A stretch of 64,000 bases of DNA from JAMHWF01 sp035911095 (GTDB lineage Bacteria; Pseudomonadota; Gammaproteobacteria; Burkholderiales; Burkholderiaceae_C), in contig JAMHWF010000095.1 of assembly GCA_035911095.1 (NCBI GenBank), forward strand, positions 35,152 to 99,151, given 5' to 3'. The position numbers and the translations under genes were made by a program. The notes beneath the pieces were generated by a model, which worked only from the letters and a program-made list of their open reading frames with translations, made no database searches and was not told the origin of the DNA. Within the stretch, counting starts at the first letter, position 1. Each line of letters starts with the position of its first letter. Of this stretch, positions 43,422 to 51,699 are shown in pieces.

Positions 43422-44324
43422 TTGGAACTGCGTCACCTGCGCTACTTCATCGCCGTCGCCCGCGAGCGCAACTTCAGCCGCGCGGCCGGGCAGCTGCACA
43501 TCGCCCAGCCGCCCCTCTCACGGCAGATCAAGCAGCTCGAGGACGAGCTGGGCGTCGAGCTGTTCGACCGGGCGACCCGCCCGCTGCGGCTGACCCCGGC
43601 AGGTCAGTTCTTCCATACCCAGGCCGAACAGGCGATCGAACGCCTCGCCGAGGCCACCGAGTCGGCGCGGCGCATCGCGCGCGGGCGGCGGGCCTGGCTC
43701 GGCATCGGCTTCGTGCCCTCCGCGCTGTACGGCGCGCTGCCCGAGGTGATCCGGCGCTTCCGCCAGGCGCAGCCCGAGGTCGAGGTCGGGCTCTCGGAGC
43801 TGACGACGCTGCAGCAGATCGAGGCCCTGAAGGCGGGCCGCATCGACGTCGGCTTCGGCCGCCTCGCCTTCGACGACGCGGCGATCGTCGGCACCGTGGT
43901 CGACGAGGAGCCGCTCGTCGCCGCCCTGCCGGCCCACCACCCGCTGGCGCGCCGCCGCCGGGTGCCGCTGGCGCTGCTGGCGGGCGAGCCGCTGCTGCTC
44001 TACCCGGCGCGCCCGCGCCCGAGCTATGCCGACCAGGTGCTCGCGGCTTTCCGCGCGCGCGGCCTGCAGCCGGCGATCGGCCTCGAGGCGAACGAGATGC
44101 AGACCGCGCTCGGCCTGGTCGCGGCCGACGTCGGCTACGCGATCGTCCCGCGCTCGGTGCAGGGGCTGCACCGCGAGGGGCTGGCCTACGTGTCGCTCGA
44201 GGACAAGGGCGTCGTCTCGCCGGTGATCATGAACCTGCGCGCCGGCGAAGCGGCCCCGCTGCTGGCCGACCTGCGCGCCCATGTGGTCGCCGCCTTCGGC
44301 GCCGCGGCCGGCGCTCCGGCGTGA
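43422..44324 (+). CDS. catR: LysR-family activator of the cat operon (CatR/BenM type)
   Basis: A 300-residue LysR protein. It opens MELRHLRYFIAVARERNFSR (TTG start at 43422), then AAGQLHIAQPPLSRQIKQLE, the N-terminus typical of CatM/BenM/CatR, with an effector domain that in that group binds cis,cis-muconate. Divergent from catB, so it very likely controls catBCA and the oxygenase. Confidence 0.85.
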   Translation: MELRHLRYFIAVARERNFSRAAGQLHIAQPPLSRQIKQLEDELGVELFDRATRPLRLTPAGQFFHTQAEQAIERLAEATESARRIARGRRAWLGIGFVPSALYGALPEVIRRFRQAQPEVEVGLSELTTLQQIEALKAGRIDVGFGRLAFDDAAIVGTVVDEEPLVAALPAHHPLARRRRVPLALLAGEPLLLYPARPRPSYADQVLAAFRARGLQPAIGLEANEMQTALGLVAADVGYAIVPRSVQGLHREGLAYVSLEDKGVVSPVIMNLRAGEAAPLLADLRAHVVAAFGAAAGAPA

Positions 44325-44340
44325 ACCGGCTCGCGCTCGC

Positions 44341-44946
44341 ATGCGGCTGATCCCCCTCGGCCCTCTGGCGCTGACGATCATCGCGTCGCTCGTCGTCGCG
44401 GTGGTGCTGCTGGCGGTGCGCGTGGTCGTGATGCAGCGCGTGCAGTCACGCCGCCAGCGCGAGAACCGGCAGGAGACCGAGCGGCTGCGCTCGATGGTCG
44501 CAGCCTATCGATCGCTCGCCGGCTCGTTCTCGCCCGCCCTCGAAGGCGACCGCGGCGTGCTCGAGGAAGCACTGGCCGACATCGTGCTGTTCGGCTCGCT
44601 GACGCAGGTGGAGATGGCCGCGCGCTGCGCCCGCGCCCTCGCCGCCGGCGGACCGGTCGAGACGCAGGCGCTGGTCGAGTCGCTGCGCGCCGACCTGCGC
44701 GTCCAGCTCGGGCTCGAGCCGATTCCCGACACCCTGCGCCTGCCGCCCTCCGGCCCCGGCCCCGGCCGTGGCACGCGCGGCGCGGGGCGTGGCGACGGCG
44801 AAGGGCGCGGCAACCGCACGGGCGGCGCAGGCGGTGCGGGCGGCGGCGGCTTCGGTGGCGGCATCGGCGGCGCGGCCGCCGGGGCAAGCGGGCTCGGGGT
44901 CGGGCTCGGCATCGGCGAGGACAGCGACCCCACCGGGCGGGGCTGA
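44341..44946 (+). CDS. Unknown single-pass membrane protein with Gly-rich tail
   Basis: I do not recognise this 201-residue protein. One hydrophobic helix at residues 8-30 is followed by Arg-rich VQSRRQRENRQETERL (cytoplasmic side), a helical region 40-130 (EALADIVLFGSLTQVEMAARCARAL in shape) and a Gly/Ala/Arg-rich tail 138-201 with no fold. ATG at 44341 lies 16 bp after the LysR stop. It precedes a DUF3482 GTPase by 83 bp; a link to that GTPase is only positional. Confidence 0.65.
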   Translation: MRLIPLGPLALTIIASLVVAVVLLAVRVVVMQRVQSRRQRENRQETERLRSMVAAYRSLAGSFSPALEGDRGVLEEALADIVLFGSLTQVEMAARCARALAAGGPVETQALVESLRADLRVQLGLEPIPDTLRLPPSGPGPGRGTRGAGRGDGEGRGNRTGGAGGAGGGGFGGGIGGAAAGASGLGVGLGIGEDSDPTGRG

Positions 44947-45029
44947 GCGCCCAGTGGGCCCCGCGTGGCCGGATGTCGCCGCCCCCGGCGAGCCTTGCCA
45001 TACTCGCGATCCTGCCGCCGGACCCCCCG

Positions 45030-46643
45030 ATGAAAGCCAGCGCCTCCAGCGTCAATCTCTCGCTCGTTTCCCACACCAACGTCGGCAAGACCACGCTTGC
45101 CCGCACCCTGCTCGGCCGCGATGTCGGCGAGGTGCGCGACGAGGCCCATGTCACGCACACCGCCGAGCGCCAGACGATGGTCGAGACGCCGGCCGGCGAG
45201 CGCCTCGAGCTGTGGGACACCCCGGGCTTCGGCGACAGCGTGCGCCTGGCCAAGCGTCTCTCGCAGTCCGGCAACCCGCTCGGCTGGTTCCTGAGCGAAG
45301 TCTGGGACCGTCTGCGCGACCGCGCCTTCTGGTCGAGCCAGCGCGCGGTGCGCAACGTGCTCGACCATGCCGACGTCGTGCTCTACCTCGTCAATGCGGC
45401 CGAGCCGCCCGAGGACGCCGGCTACCTGCAGCCCGAGCTGCAGGTGCTCGCGCTGATCGGCAAGCCGGTCATCGTGCTGCTGAACCAGCTCGGCGAGCCG
45501 CGCGAGCCGGCCGACGAGGCGGCCGAGATCGAGCGCTGGCGCGGCCACCTGGCGACGCTGGGGCTGGCCGACCGCCGGGGCACGCCGCTCGTGCGCGAGG
45601 TGCTCGCGCTCGATGCCTTCGCGCGCTGCTGGGTGCAGGAAGGCGAGCTGCTGCGCGCGGTCGCCGACGCGCTGCCGGCCGCGCGGCGGCCGCTGTTCGA
45701 TCACCTGCGCGAGGCCTGGACGGCCAAGGAGCGCGCCGTCTGGCAGGCGGCGATGCAGGAGCTGGCCGACCGCGTCGCCCGTGCCGCGCTCGACCGCGAG
45801 AGCGTCCCCGAGAGCGGCTGGGGCGGCCGCCTGCGCGAGGTGGGTGCCGCGCTCGGCCTGCGCCGTGAAGGCAGCCACACGCCGCGCGAGCTGGCGATGC
45901 AGGCGCTGGCCGAGCGGCTCGACCGCGACGTGCGCGAATCGACCGACCGCCTGATCGCGCTGCAGGGCCTGGACGGCCGAGCCGCCGCGACCGTGCTGCA
46001 GCGGCTCGCCGACCACTACGCGGTGCGCGAGCCGGTGCACGAAGGCAAGGCCGCGGTGCTCGGCGGCGTCGTCAGCGGCGCGCTGGTCGGGCTGAAGGCC
46101 GACGTCGCGAGCGGCGGCCTGACGCTCGGCGGCGGCCTGCTCGCCGGCGGCGTGCTGGGAGCGCTCGGCGCGATCGGCCTGGCGCGCGGCTACAACCTCG
46201 TGCGCGGGCTCGACCGCCCGACGCTTGCCTGGACGCCGCCGGTGCTCGAAGGCGCGGCCCGCGCCGGGCTGCTCGGCTACCTGTCGGTCGCCCATTACGG
46301 CCGCGGCCGCGGCGAATGGGCCGAGGCCGAGCACCCGGCCTTCTGGGCCGACACGGTCGACCAGGTGATGGCGGTGCACGCGCCGGCGCTGGAAGCCGTC
46401 TGGGCGCTGCGCGAGCGCATCGCCCAGCCCAACGAGCCGATGCGCCGCGAGGTGCAGGACGGGCTCGTCGCCTGGTTCGAGACGGCGAGCCGCGACCTGC
46501 TGCAGCGGCTCTACCCCGAGGCCGACGTCGGTGCCGCCACCTCCGGCGCCAGCGCCTCGGCGCCGGAGGCCGCGCCGCCGCCCCAGGCGACGCAAGGCAG
46601 CCTGGCGAACGCGACCGCATCGACCGGCGCCGAGAACGCATAG
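45030..46643 (+). CDS. DUF3482-containing GTPase
   Basis: A 537-residue GTPase. G1 is SHTNVGKTTLAR near residue 15, G3 DTPGFGD; the G4 region around LLNQLGEP is atypical (NQLG for NKxD). The DUF3482 region follows, with a hydrophobic, Gly-rich hairpin near residues 340-395 (GGVVSGALVGLKADV, GGLLAGGVLGALGAIGLARG) likely membrane-inserting. Such proteins are usually paired with a DUF2868 protein, which is not seen here. Last 133 bp overlap the opposite EAL gene. Confidence 0.85.
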   Translation: MKASASSVNLSLVSHTNVGKTTLARTLLGRDVGEVRDEAHVTHTAERQTMVETPAGERLELWDTPGFGDSVRLAKRLSQSGNPLGWFLSEVWDRLRDRAFWSSQRAVRNVLDHADVVLYLVNAAEPPEDAGYLQPELQVLALIGKPVIVLLNQLGEPREPADEAAEIERWRGHLATLGLADRRGTPLVREVLALDAFARCWVQEGELLRAVADALPAARRPLFDHLREAWTAKERAVWQAAMQELADRVARAALDRESVPESGWGGRLREVGAALGLRREGSHTPRELAMQALAERLDRDVRESTDRLIALQGLDGRAAATVLQRLADHYAVREPVHEGKAAVLGGVVSGALVGLKADVASGGLTLGGGLLAGGVLGALGAIGLARGYNLVRGLDRPTLAWTPPVLEGAARAGLLGYLSVAHYGRGRGEWAEAEHPAFWADTVDQVMAVHAPALEAVWALRERIAQPNEPMRREVQDGLVAWFETASRDLLQRLYPEADVGAATSGASASAPEAAPPPQATQGSLANATASTGAENA

Positions 46644-49423
46644 CCCTGCAGTTCGTCGCAGGGCAGCTCGCGCAGACGCTCGGCGTCGGCCTCCGTCTCG
46701 ACCCCCTCGGCGACCAGCGCCAGGCCGAGCGAGCGCGCCAGGCTCGCCACCGCATGCGTCACCGCACGCGCGCTGGTCTCGCGGTCGTAGGCCTGGACCA
46801 GGCTGGCGTCGATCTTCATCACATCGAGCGGCAGTTCGCGCAGGCTCGACATCGAGGCCAGCCCGGTGCCGAAGTCGTCGAGCGCGATGCGCACGCCCGC
46901 CGCGCGCAGGCGCGCCAGGCGCATGCGCAGCCCGGCATCGGCGCCGGCCAGCACCCGCTCGCCGACCTCGATCTCCAGGTCATGCGGCGTCAGGTCGCAG
47001 GCGGCGAGCGTCGCCAGCACCGTCTGGTCGAGATCGGGCTCCTGCAGCTGGCGCAGCGACAGGTTGACGTTGACCCGCGCGAGCGCGAGGCCCGCCTTCC
47101 GCCAGGCGGCCAGCTGCAGGCAGGCCGCGTCGAGCACCCATTGCCCCATCGGCACCGCGAAGCCCGAGGCGGCGGCGACCGACATGAAGTCGGCCGCGGC
47201 GAGCAGGCCGCGGCGCGGGTGGCGCCAACGCAGCAGCGCCTCGGCCGAGACGGCGCGGCCGCTGAGCGCATCGACGCGCGGCTGGTAGTGCAGCTCGAAG
47301 GCGCCGCTGTCGAGCGCGCGCGGCAGTTCGGCACGCAGGCCGGCGGCCTCGAGTTCGGCGGCTTCGAAGCCGGCCTCGAAGCGGCGCACCGCCACCGCCT
47401 GGCCGGCGGCCGCGGCGCCATCGCGCGCGGCGCGCAGGGCGAGCACCGCGCGGGCCTGCAGTTCGGGGCGCGCCGCGCCATCCTCGGGACAGAAGGCGAA
47501 GCCGATCGCCGCGCCCGGCAGCAGCGCGTCGCCGTTCACCTCGAAGGCACCGCCGAGGGCCTCGGCCAGGCGCTGCAGCGCCGGCTCGACCGGCGTGGCC
47601 TCGCCGCGCGGCAGCGCGACATGGAAGCGCGCCGCGCCGTCGGCCCGGCACGCGATCGCGCCCGGCGGCAGCAGCCCGCGCAGTCGCTGGGCGGCCGCGG
47701 CGAGCAGTTCGTCATACGGGCCCGCGCCCTGCCCTTCCAGCAGCGCGTCGGCGCGCGGCAGCTCGATCGCGAGCAGCGCGAAGCGCTGCGGGCGGCGCCG
47801 GCCCATCGCCTCCAGCGCCTCGTCGAAGCCGGACGGGTTGAGCAGGCCGGTCAGGGCGTCGTGCCGGGCGCGCAGCAGCAGGCGCCGGTCGCGGTCCTGC
47901 GCGGCGAGCATCAGGCCGATGTGGTCGCGCAGTTCGTGCGCATGGTCGGCCGCCTCGGCGGTCGGCTCGATCGGGCCGGACGACCAGGCGACGAGCAGCG
48001 CAACCTCGCGGCCGCGCTGGCGCACCGAGGTCCACCAGCACCAGGCGATCGTGTCCGGTGCCGCGGCGGCGACCACCAGCGGCGGCGCCACCGCGCCGGT
48101 GCGCCCGGTGGCCGGCGTGCCCTGCGACGGCAGCCCCAGACCCTCGACCGGCGGCAGCGCGCAGTCCAGCTCGGGCGCCCCGGCGTCGAAGCGCAGCCGG
48201 TGCAGGCGCAGCACCGCCAGGCCGTCGGTGACCTCGCGCAGCACCACCGCGGCGCTGGCGCCGGGCCAGAGCGCCGCCAGCTGCGCCAGCACGCGCGGCA
48301 TCGCGGCCTTCGGCCCGACCCCTTCGATCACGTCGCGGTCGATCGCCTCCAGTCCGCGCAGCGCCGCATAGCGGCCTTCGAGGCGGCGCGCCAGCGTGTT
48401 GAAGCCACCGACCAGCAATGTCCATTCAGCGCCTGGGGAGGACGCGACGCGTGCCGCGTAGTCGTCGCGGGCGAGGCGGCGGGTGCCTTCGAACAGCTCG
48501 GTCATCGGCTGCGCGCCGCGACGTGCCTGGCGCCAGGCGATGCCGCCGGCGAGCACCAGCGCCAGGCCGATCGCCAGCGCTGCCGTGAGCAGCCCGGTCG
48601 CGCCGACCGCGCCCTCGCCGCCCGCGGCAGCCGAGGCGGTGAGCGGTGCCTCGCGGTAGACGACCCAGTCGTCGGCGCCGAAGGCCTCGCGCAGCGTCAG
48701 GGGCACGCCGTCGGCCGGCACATGCGCCTCGCTGCGCCCGGCCGCGGCCGCGCAGTTGACCGGCTGTGCGGCGGTCGACACCACGCAGGCCAGCGCCGCA
48801 CGGGCATCGGCCAGCCCAGGCCAAAGGTAGAGCGGGTCGAGCTGGGCGAGCCAGACCGCCTCGCCGCTCGACCAGGCCAGCAGCACCTGGGCGCGCGTGC
48901 GCTCGGCCGACGGCCGTGTCAGCAGCCGTGCAGAGCCCGGCAGCGGCGCGGCGAGCGCCGGCTCGCGCCGCCGGGCCTCGTCCCACCAGCGCGCCAGCTC
49001 GCTCGGCGCGACGTGCGCGTCGCCGAAGGCGGAGGCCCCGCCAGACCCGGAGGATGGGGCGACCCCCGGCACCGCCTGCGGGGCCCCGGCGGAGGCCTCC
49101 GCCGGGCTGACCCGATCGAAGGCGACGAACACGCCGGACGGCGCGACGCGTGCCTGGCCACGCGCCTCGGCTTCTCGCGCCTGCGCCTGCATCAGCTCGC
49201 GCGCGGCGAGCAGGCGTTCGAAGAGGCTGTCGGCCAGCGCCCGGCTGGCCTGGGCCCGGGCCTGGGCGAGCGCCTGCTCGCGCTGCTCGCGCAGCCCGGT
49301 CTGCAGCATCAGGCCGACCACCGCGAGCGGCAGCAGCGCCGCGAGCAGCAGCCCGGCGAAGGCGCGCACGAACAGCGGCAGCCCCGGCGCCCCGCCGAGC
49401 CAGCGTTCGAGGAGGGCGCGCAT
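46511..49423 (-). CDS. GGDEF/EAL protein with degenerate GGDEF
   Basis: A 970-residue membrane signalling protein. Two membrane helices (about 10-32 and 275-297) flank a periplasmic domain, then HAMP-like, a GAF-like region and GGDEF, EAL. The GGDEF signature is replaced by DGAARF, so cyclase activity is unlikely. The EAL site is complete: EALLRW, ALDDFGTG, VMKIDASLV, AEGVET and ELQGYAFS. Expected role: a c-di-GMP phosphodiesterase controlled by a periplasmic signal. Its product pGpG would be degraded by Orn. Confidence 0.92.
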   Translation of the reverse strand: MRALLERWLGGAPGLPLFVRAFAGLLLAALLPLAVVGLMLQTGLREQREQALAQARAQASRALADSLFERLLAARELMQAQAREAEARGQARVAPSGVFVAFDRVSPAEASAGAPQAVPGVAPSSGSGGASAFGDAHVAPSELARWWDEARRREPALAAPLPGSARLLTRPSAERTRAQVLLAWSSGEAVWLAQLDPLYLWPGLADARAALACVVSTAAQPVNCAAAAGRSEAHVPADGVPLTLREAFGADDWVVYREAPLTASAAAGGEGAVGATGLLTAALAIGLALVLAGGIAWRQARRGAQPMTELFEGTRRLARDDYAARVASSPGAEWTLLVGGFNTLARRLEGRYAALRGLEAIDRDVIEGVGPKAAMPRVLAQLAALWPGASAAVVLREVTDGLAVLRLHRLRFDAGAPELDCALPPVEGLGLPSQGTPATGRTGAVAPPLVVAAAAPDTIAWCWWTSVRQRGREVALLVAWSSGPIEPTAEAADHAHELRDHIGLMLAAQDRDRRLLLRARHDALTGLLNPSGFDEALEAMGRRRPQRFALLAIELPRADALLEGQGAGPYDELLAAAAQRLRGLLPPGAIACRADGAARFHVALPRGEATPVEPALQRLAEALGGAFEVNGDALLPGAAIGFAFCPEDGAARPELQARAVLALRAARDGAAAAGQAVAVRRFEAGFEAAELEAAGLRAELPRALDSGAFELHYQPRVDALSGRAVSAEALLRWRHPRRGLLAAADFMSVAAASGFAVPMGQWVLDAACLQLAAWRKAGLALARVNVNLSLRQLQEPDLDQTVLATLAACDLTPHDLEIEVGERVLAGADAGLRMRLARLRAAGVRIALDDFGTGLASMSSLRELPLDVMKIDASLVQAYDRETSARAVTHAVASLARSLGLALVAEGVETEADAERLRELPCDELQGYAFSAPVDAVAFARLPCVAWGGGAASGAEALAPEVAAPTSASG

Positions 49424-49608
49424 CAGGCCCCCCCCGCCGAGGCGCGGCCGCGCGACGAGGGGCGCGGCCCTCGACCGGCACGACAGGCAAGGCGGCGCGG
49501 GGCCGATGGACGCAGGGTGGACGCGGGCGGACGCATCTGCCGCCTATCGACCCCGCGCCAGGCGACTTGAGCCGGGGCCCGGGCCCGGCGCGGGCGAAAG
49601 CGAGAAAG

Positions 49609-50373
49609 CTACTCGAACTTCATCGCCACGCCGGTCGTCAGCAGCGTGTCGGTGCGCGACTTGCCGACGCCGGGGTCGCTGTTGAAGCGCACGCCGTAGC
49701 CGACGTTCAGGCTCAACCGGCTGGTCATCGCCACCGCCAGCGTGGCGTCGAACTCGGCGCGGTACTCGCCGCTGTTGCGCAGGTTCGGCAGCACCACCAG
49801 GCGCTGGCGGGCCGAGACGGTCTCGGTGAACGCGTGGGTCGATTCCTCGCCGAGCATCAGCGAGGCGTAGTTGTAGCGCTCGCGGAACGCGCCATCGATC
49901 TCGAGCGGCACGCTGTACTTGTCGGCCGTATAGGCGACGCCGCCGAAGACGTTGAAGGTGTTCGGCTCGGCGTCGATGATCTTGTAGCCGACGCCCAGGC
50001 TGCCGGTCAGGCGCCGGCTCAGGTCGGCCACCCCGTCGCGCTCGCCGTCGAGCCCGACGAAGCCGAAGAAGCGCTGCGAGAGGTCGCGGTCATAGCGCGT
50101 GCCGAGGCGGATCAGGTCGCTGGTGGTGCCCTCGTCGTCCTTCGCGTACAGGCCGCGCCCGTAGACGCTCCACTTGTCGCCGCTCGTCGCGCGCACCGCG
50201 TCGCCGTTGAGGTTGAAGCTAGACGAGCGGCTGTTGCCGGTGCTGTTGCTGAAGCCGGCGCCCAGCGCGCCGCGCCAGACGCCGTCCTCGATCACGTTGA
50301 CCTGGGCAGCCGCGCTGCCGGCGATGGCACCGAACGCGGCGCAGACGAAGAGGTGGCGAGGGATGGACATCAT
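49609..50373 (-). CDS. DUF481 outer-membrane protein (YdiY-like)
   Basis: A 254-residue outer-membrane barrel. Tandem ATG at 50373/50370; residues 1-23 are a signal peptide (HLFVCAAFGAIAGSAAAQ). GALGAGFSNSTGNSRSSSFNLN is the DUF481 opening and the C-terminus ends TGVAMKFE with a terminal aromatic strand. Family of unknown function, E. coli YdiY being acid-inducible. It stands alone. Confidence 0.85.
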   Translation of the reverse strand: MMSIPRHLFVCAAFGAIAGSAAAQVNVIEDGVWRGALGAGFSNSTGNSRSSSFNLNGDAVRATSGDKWSVYGRGLYAKDDEGTTSDLIRLGTRYDRDLSQRFFGFVGLDGERDGVADLSRRLTGSLGVGYKIIDAEPNTFNVFGGVAYTADKYSVPLEIDGAFRERYNYASLMLGEESTHAFTETVSARQRLVVLPNLRNSGEYRAEFDATLAVAMTSRLSLNVGYGVRFNSDPGVGKSRTDTLLTTGVAMKFE

Positions 50374-50752
50374 GAAGCTAGGGTTCCTCTGGGGTTGGAG
50401 ATCGAGGGGGGAAGAGAACCGACGCGGCGCGGCCACACGGCCGGTCGCCTGAGCTGCCGGCACGAGACGGGGACTTGCACGGCCCGTGACGGCACAGGCC
50501 GCACGAACGCATCCCGGGCATCCCGGGCATCCCGGGCATCCCGGCAGGCCGGGTCCCTACGTTCGGGGCAGCGCTCTGCATCGCTGTCGACACGCCACCG
50601 GGTCGGCGAACGATGCCGCGCGGCCGGAGGCGTCATGCCCGGACCCGCCCCTGCGTGGAGCGGGTGAGCCCCGGCATTGTCACCTCTCGGGAAAACCCGA
50701 GCATGACGCGGCGGCGTGCCGGCCGGGCGGCCGGCGCTCACCGCCGGCGGCG
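50374..50752. other. Gap without a gene; holds a tandem 9-bp repeat
   Basis: No gene is supported in these 379 bp between the DUF481 and enoyl-CoA hydratase genes. Apart from the tandem repeat at 50509-50544 I see only GC-rich short dyads and no clear promoter. Confidence 0.6.
50509..50544. repeat. Four perfect tandem copies of GCATCCCGG
   Basis: The 9-bp unit GCATCCCGG occurs four times with no mismatch. On the other strand it would read as CCGGGATGC; in a coding frame it gives a tripeptide repeat (Gly-Met-Pro), but no credible gene uses it. It is a simple microsatellite, prone to slippage. Confidence 0.9.
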
Positions 50753-51580
50753 TCAGCCGCGGCGCTCGCCAGGCCCCGAGGGTGCTCCGGCCGCCGGCCC
50801 CCAGGCCGGTGCGCGCTTGTCGATGAAGGCCTGCACGCCCTCGAGTGCGGCGGCGTCCATCATGTTGCAGGCCATCGCCTCGCCGGCGATCGCATAGGCG
50901 GCCTCGACGCCCTCCTCGAGCTGGCGATAGAACTGCTGCTTGCCGATCACGATCGCCGCGCGCGGCTTGGCCACGATGCGGGCGACCAGCGCCTCCACTT
51001 CGGCATCGAGCGCCGCCAGCGGCGCGACGCGGTTGACCAGGCCCTGGGCCCGCGCGGTCTCGGCGTCGATGAAGTCGCCGGTCAGCAGCATCTCCAGCGC
51101 CTGCTTGCGGCCCAGGTTGCGCGCCAGGGGAACGCTGGGCGCCGAGCAGAAGAGGCCGAGGTTGATGCCGCTCACCGCGAAACGCGCGCTGTCGGCCGCC
51201 ACCGCCAGGTCGCAGGCCGCAACCAGCTGGCAGCCGGCCGCGGTCGCGGTGCCGTGCACGCGCGCGATCACCGGCACCGCCGCGCGCTGGATCGCCAGCA
51301 TCAGCCGGGCGCACTGCCCGAAGAGGCGCCGGTAGTAGTCGAGCGAGGGCTGGGCGCGCATCTCCTTCAGGTCGTGGCCGGCGCAGAACGCGCGGCCGGC
51401 GGCGGCGAGGACGACGACGCGCGCTGCCTCGTCCGCGGCCAGGGTGTCGAACGCGGCCTGCAGCGCGGCGAGCATCTCCTCGGACAGCGCGTTGTAGGAC
51501 TGCGGACGGTTCAGCGTCAGCGTGACGACGCCGCGCGCGTCGACGCTGCGCTGCACGCAGGGCTCATCGGATGGGGGCAT
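50753..51580 (-). CDS. Crotonase-family protein, ECHDC3-like
   Basis: An enoyl-CoA hydratase-like protein of 275 residues. The first oxyanion loop is FCAGHDLKEM; the second is GTATAAGCQLVAACD. The general acid/base glutamate of true hydratases (position of CEL) is Gln here (CQL), and the second glutamate is missing around SGINLGLFCSAPSVPLAR. This resembles human ECHDC3. CoA-ester binding is expected; hydration is doubtful. SD AGGAGA precedes ATG 51580. Confidence 0.88.
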   Translation of the reverse strand: MPPSDEPCVQRSVDARGVVTLTLNRPQSYNALSEEMLAALQAAFDTLAADEAARVVVLAAAGRAFCAGHDLKEMRAQPSLDYYRRLFGQCARLMLAIQRAAVPVIARVHGTATAAGCQLVAACDLAVAADSARFAVSGINLGLFCSAPSVPLARNLGRKQALEMLLTGDFIDAETARAQGLVNRVAPLAALDAEVEALVARIVAKPRAAIVIGKQQFYRQLEEGVEAAYAIAGEAMACNMMDAAALEGVQAFIDKRAPAWGPAAGAPSGPGERRG

Positions 51581-51699
51581 CGGTGTCTCCTGGCATGGCG
51601 GCTCGCGACCGCGCTCGGCCCGACCTTAGCGCAGCGCGCCGGTGGCGTCGCGCCGGGCGGCTCGCCGCGGCCTGCGCCGGCCCCGGCGCCCAGGTGCCG

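Noticed and set aside
50509..50544. CRISPR-like repeats
   Set aside because: The units are 9 bp, contiguous and without spacers; this is a simple tandem repeat.
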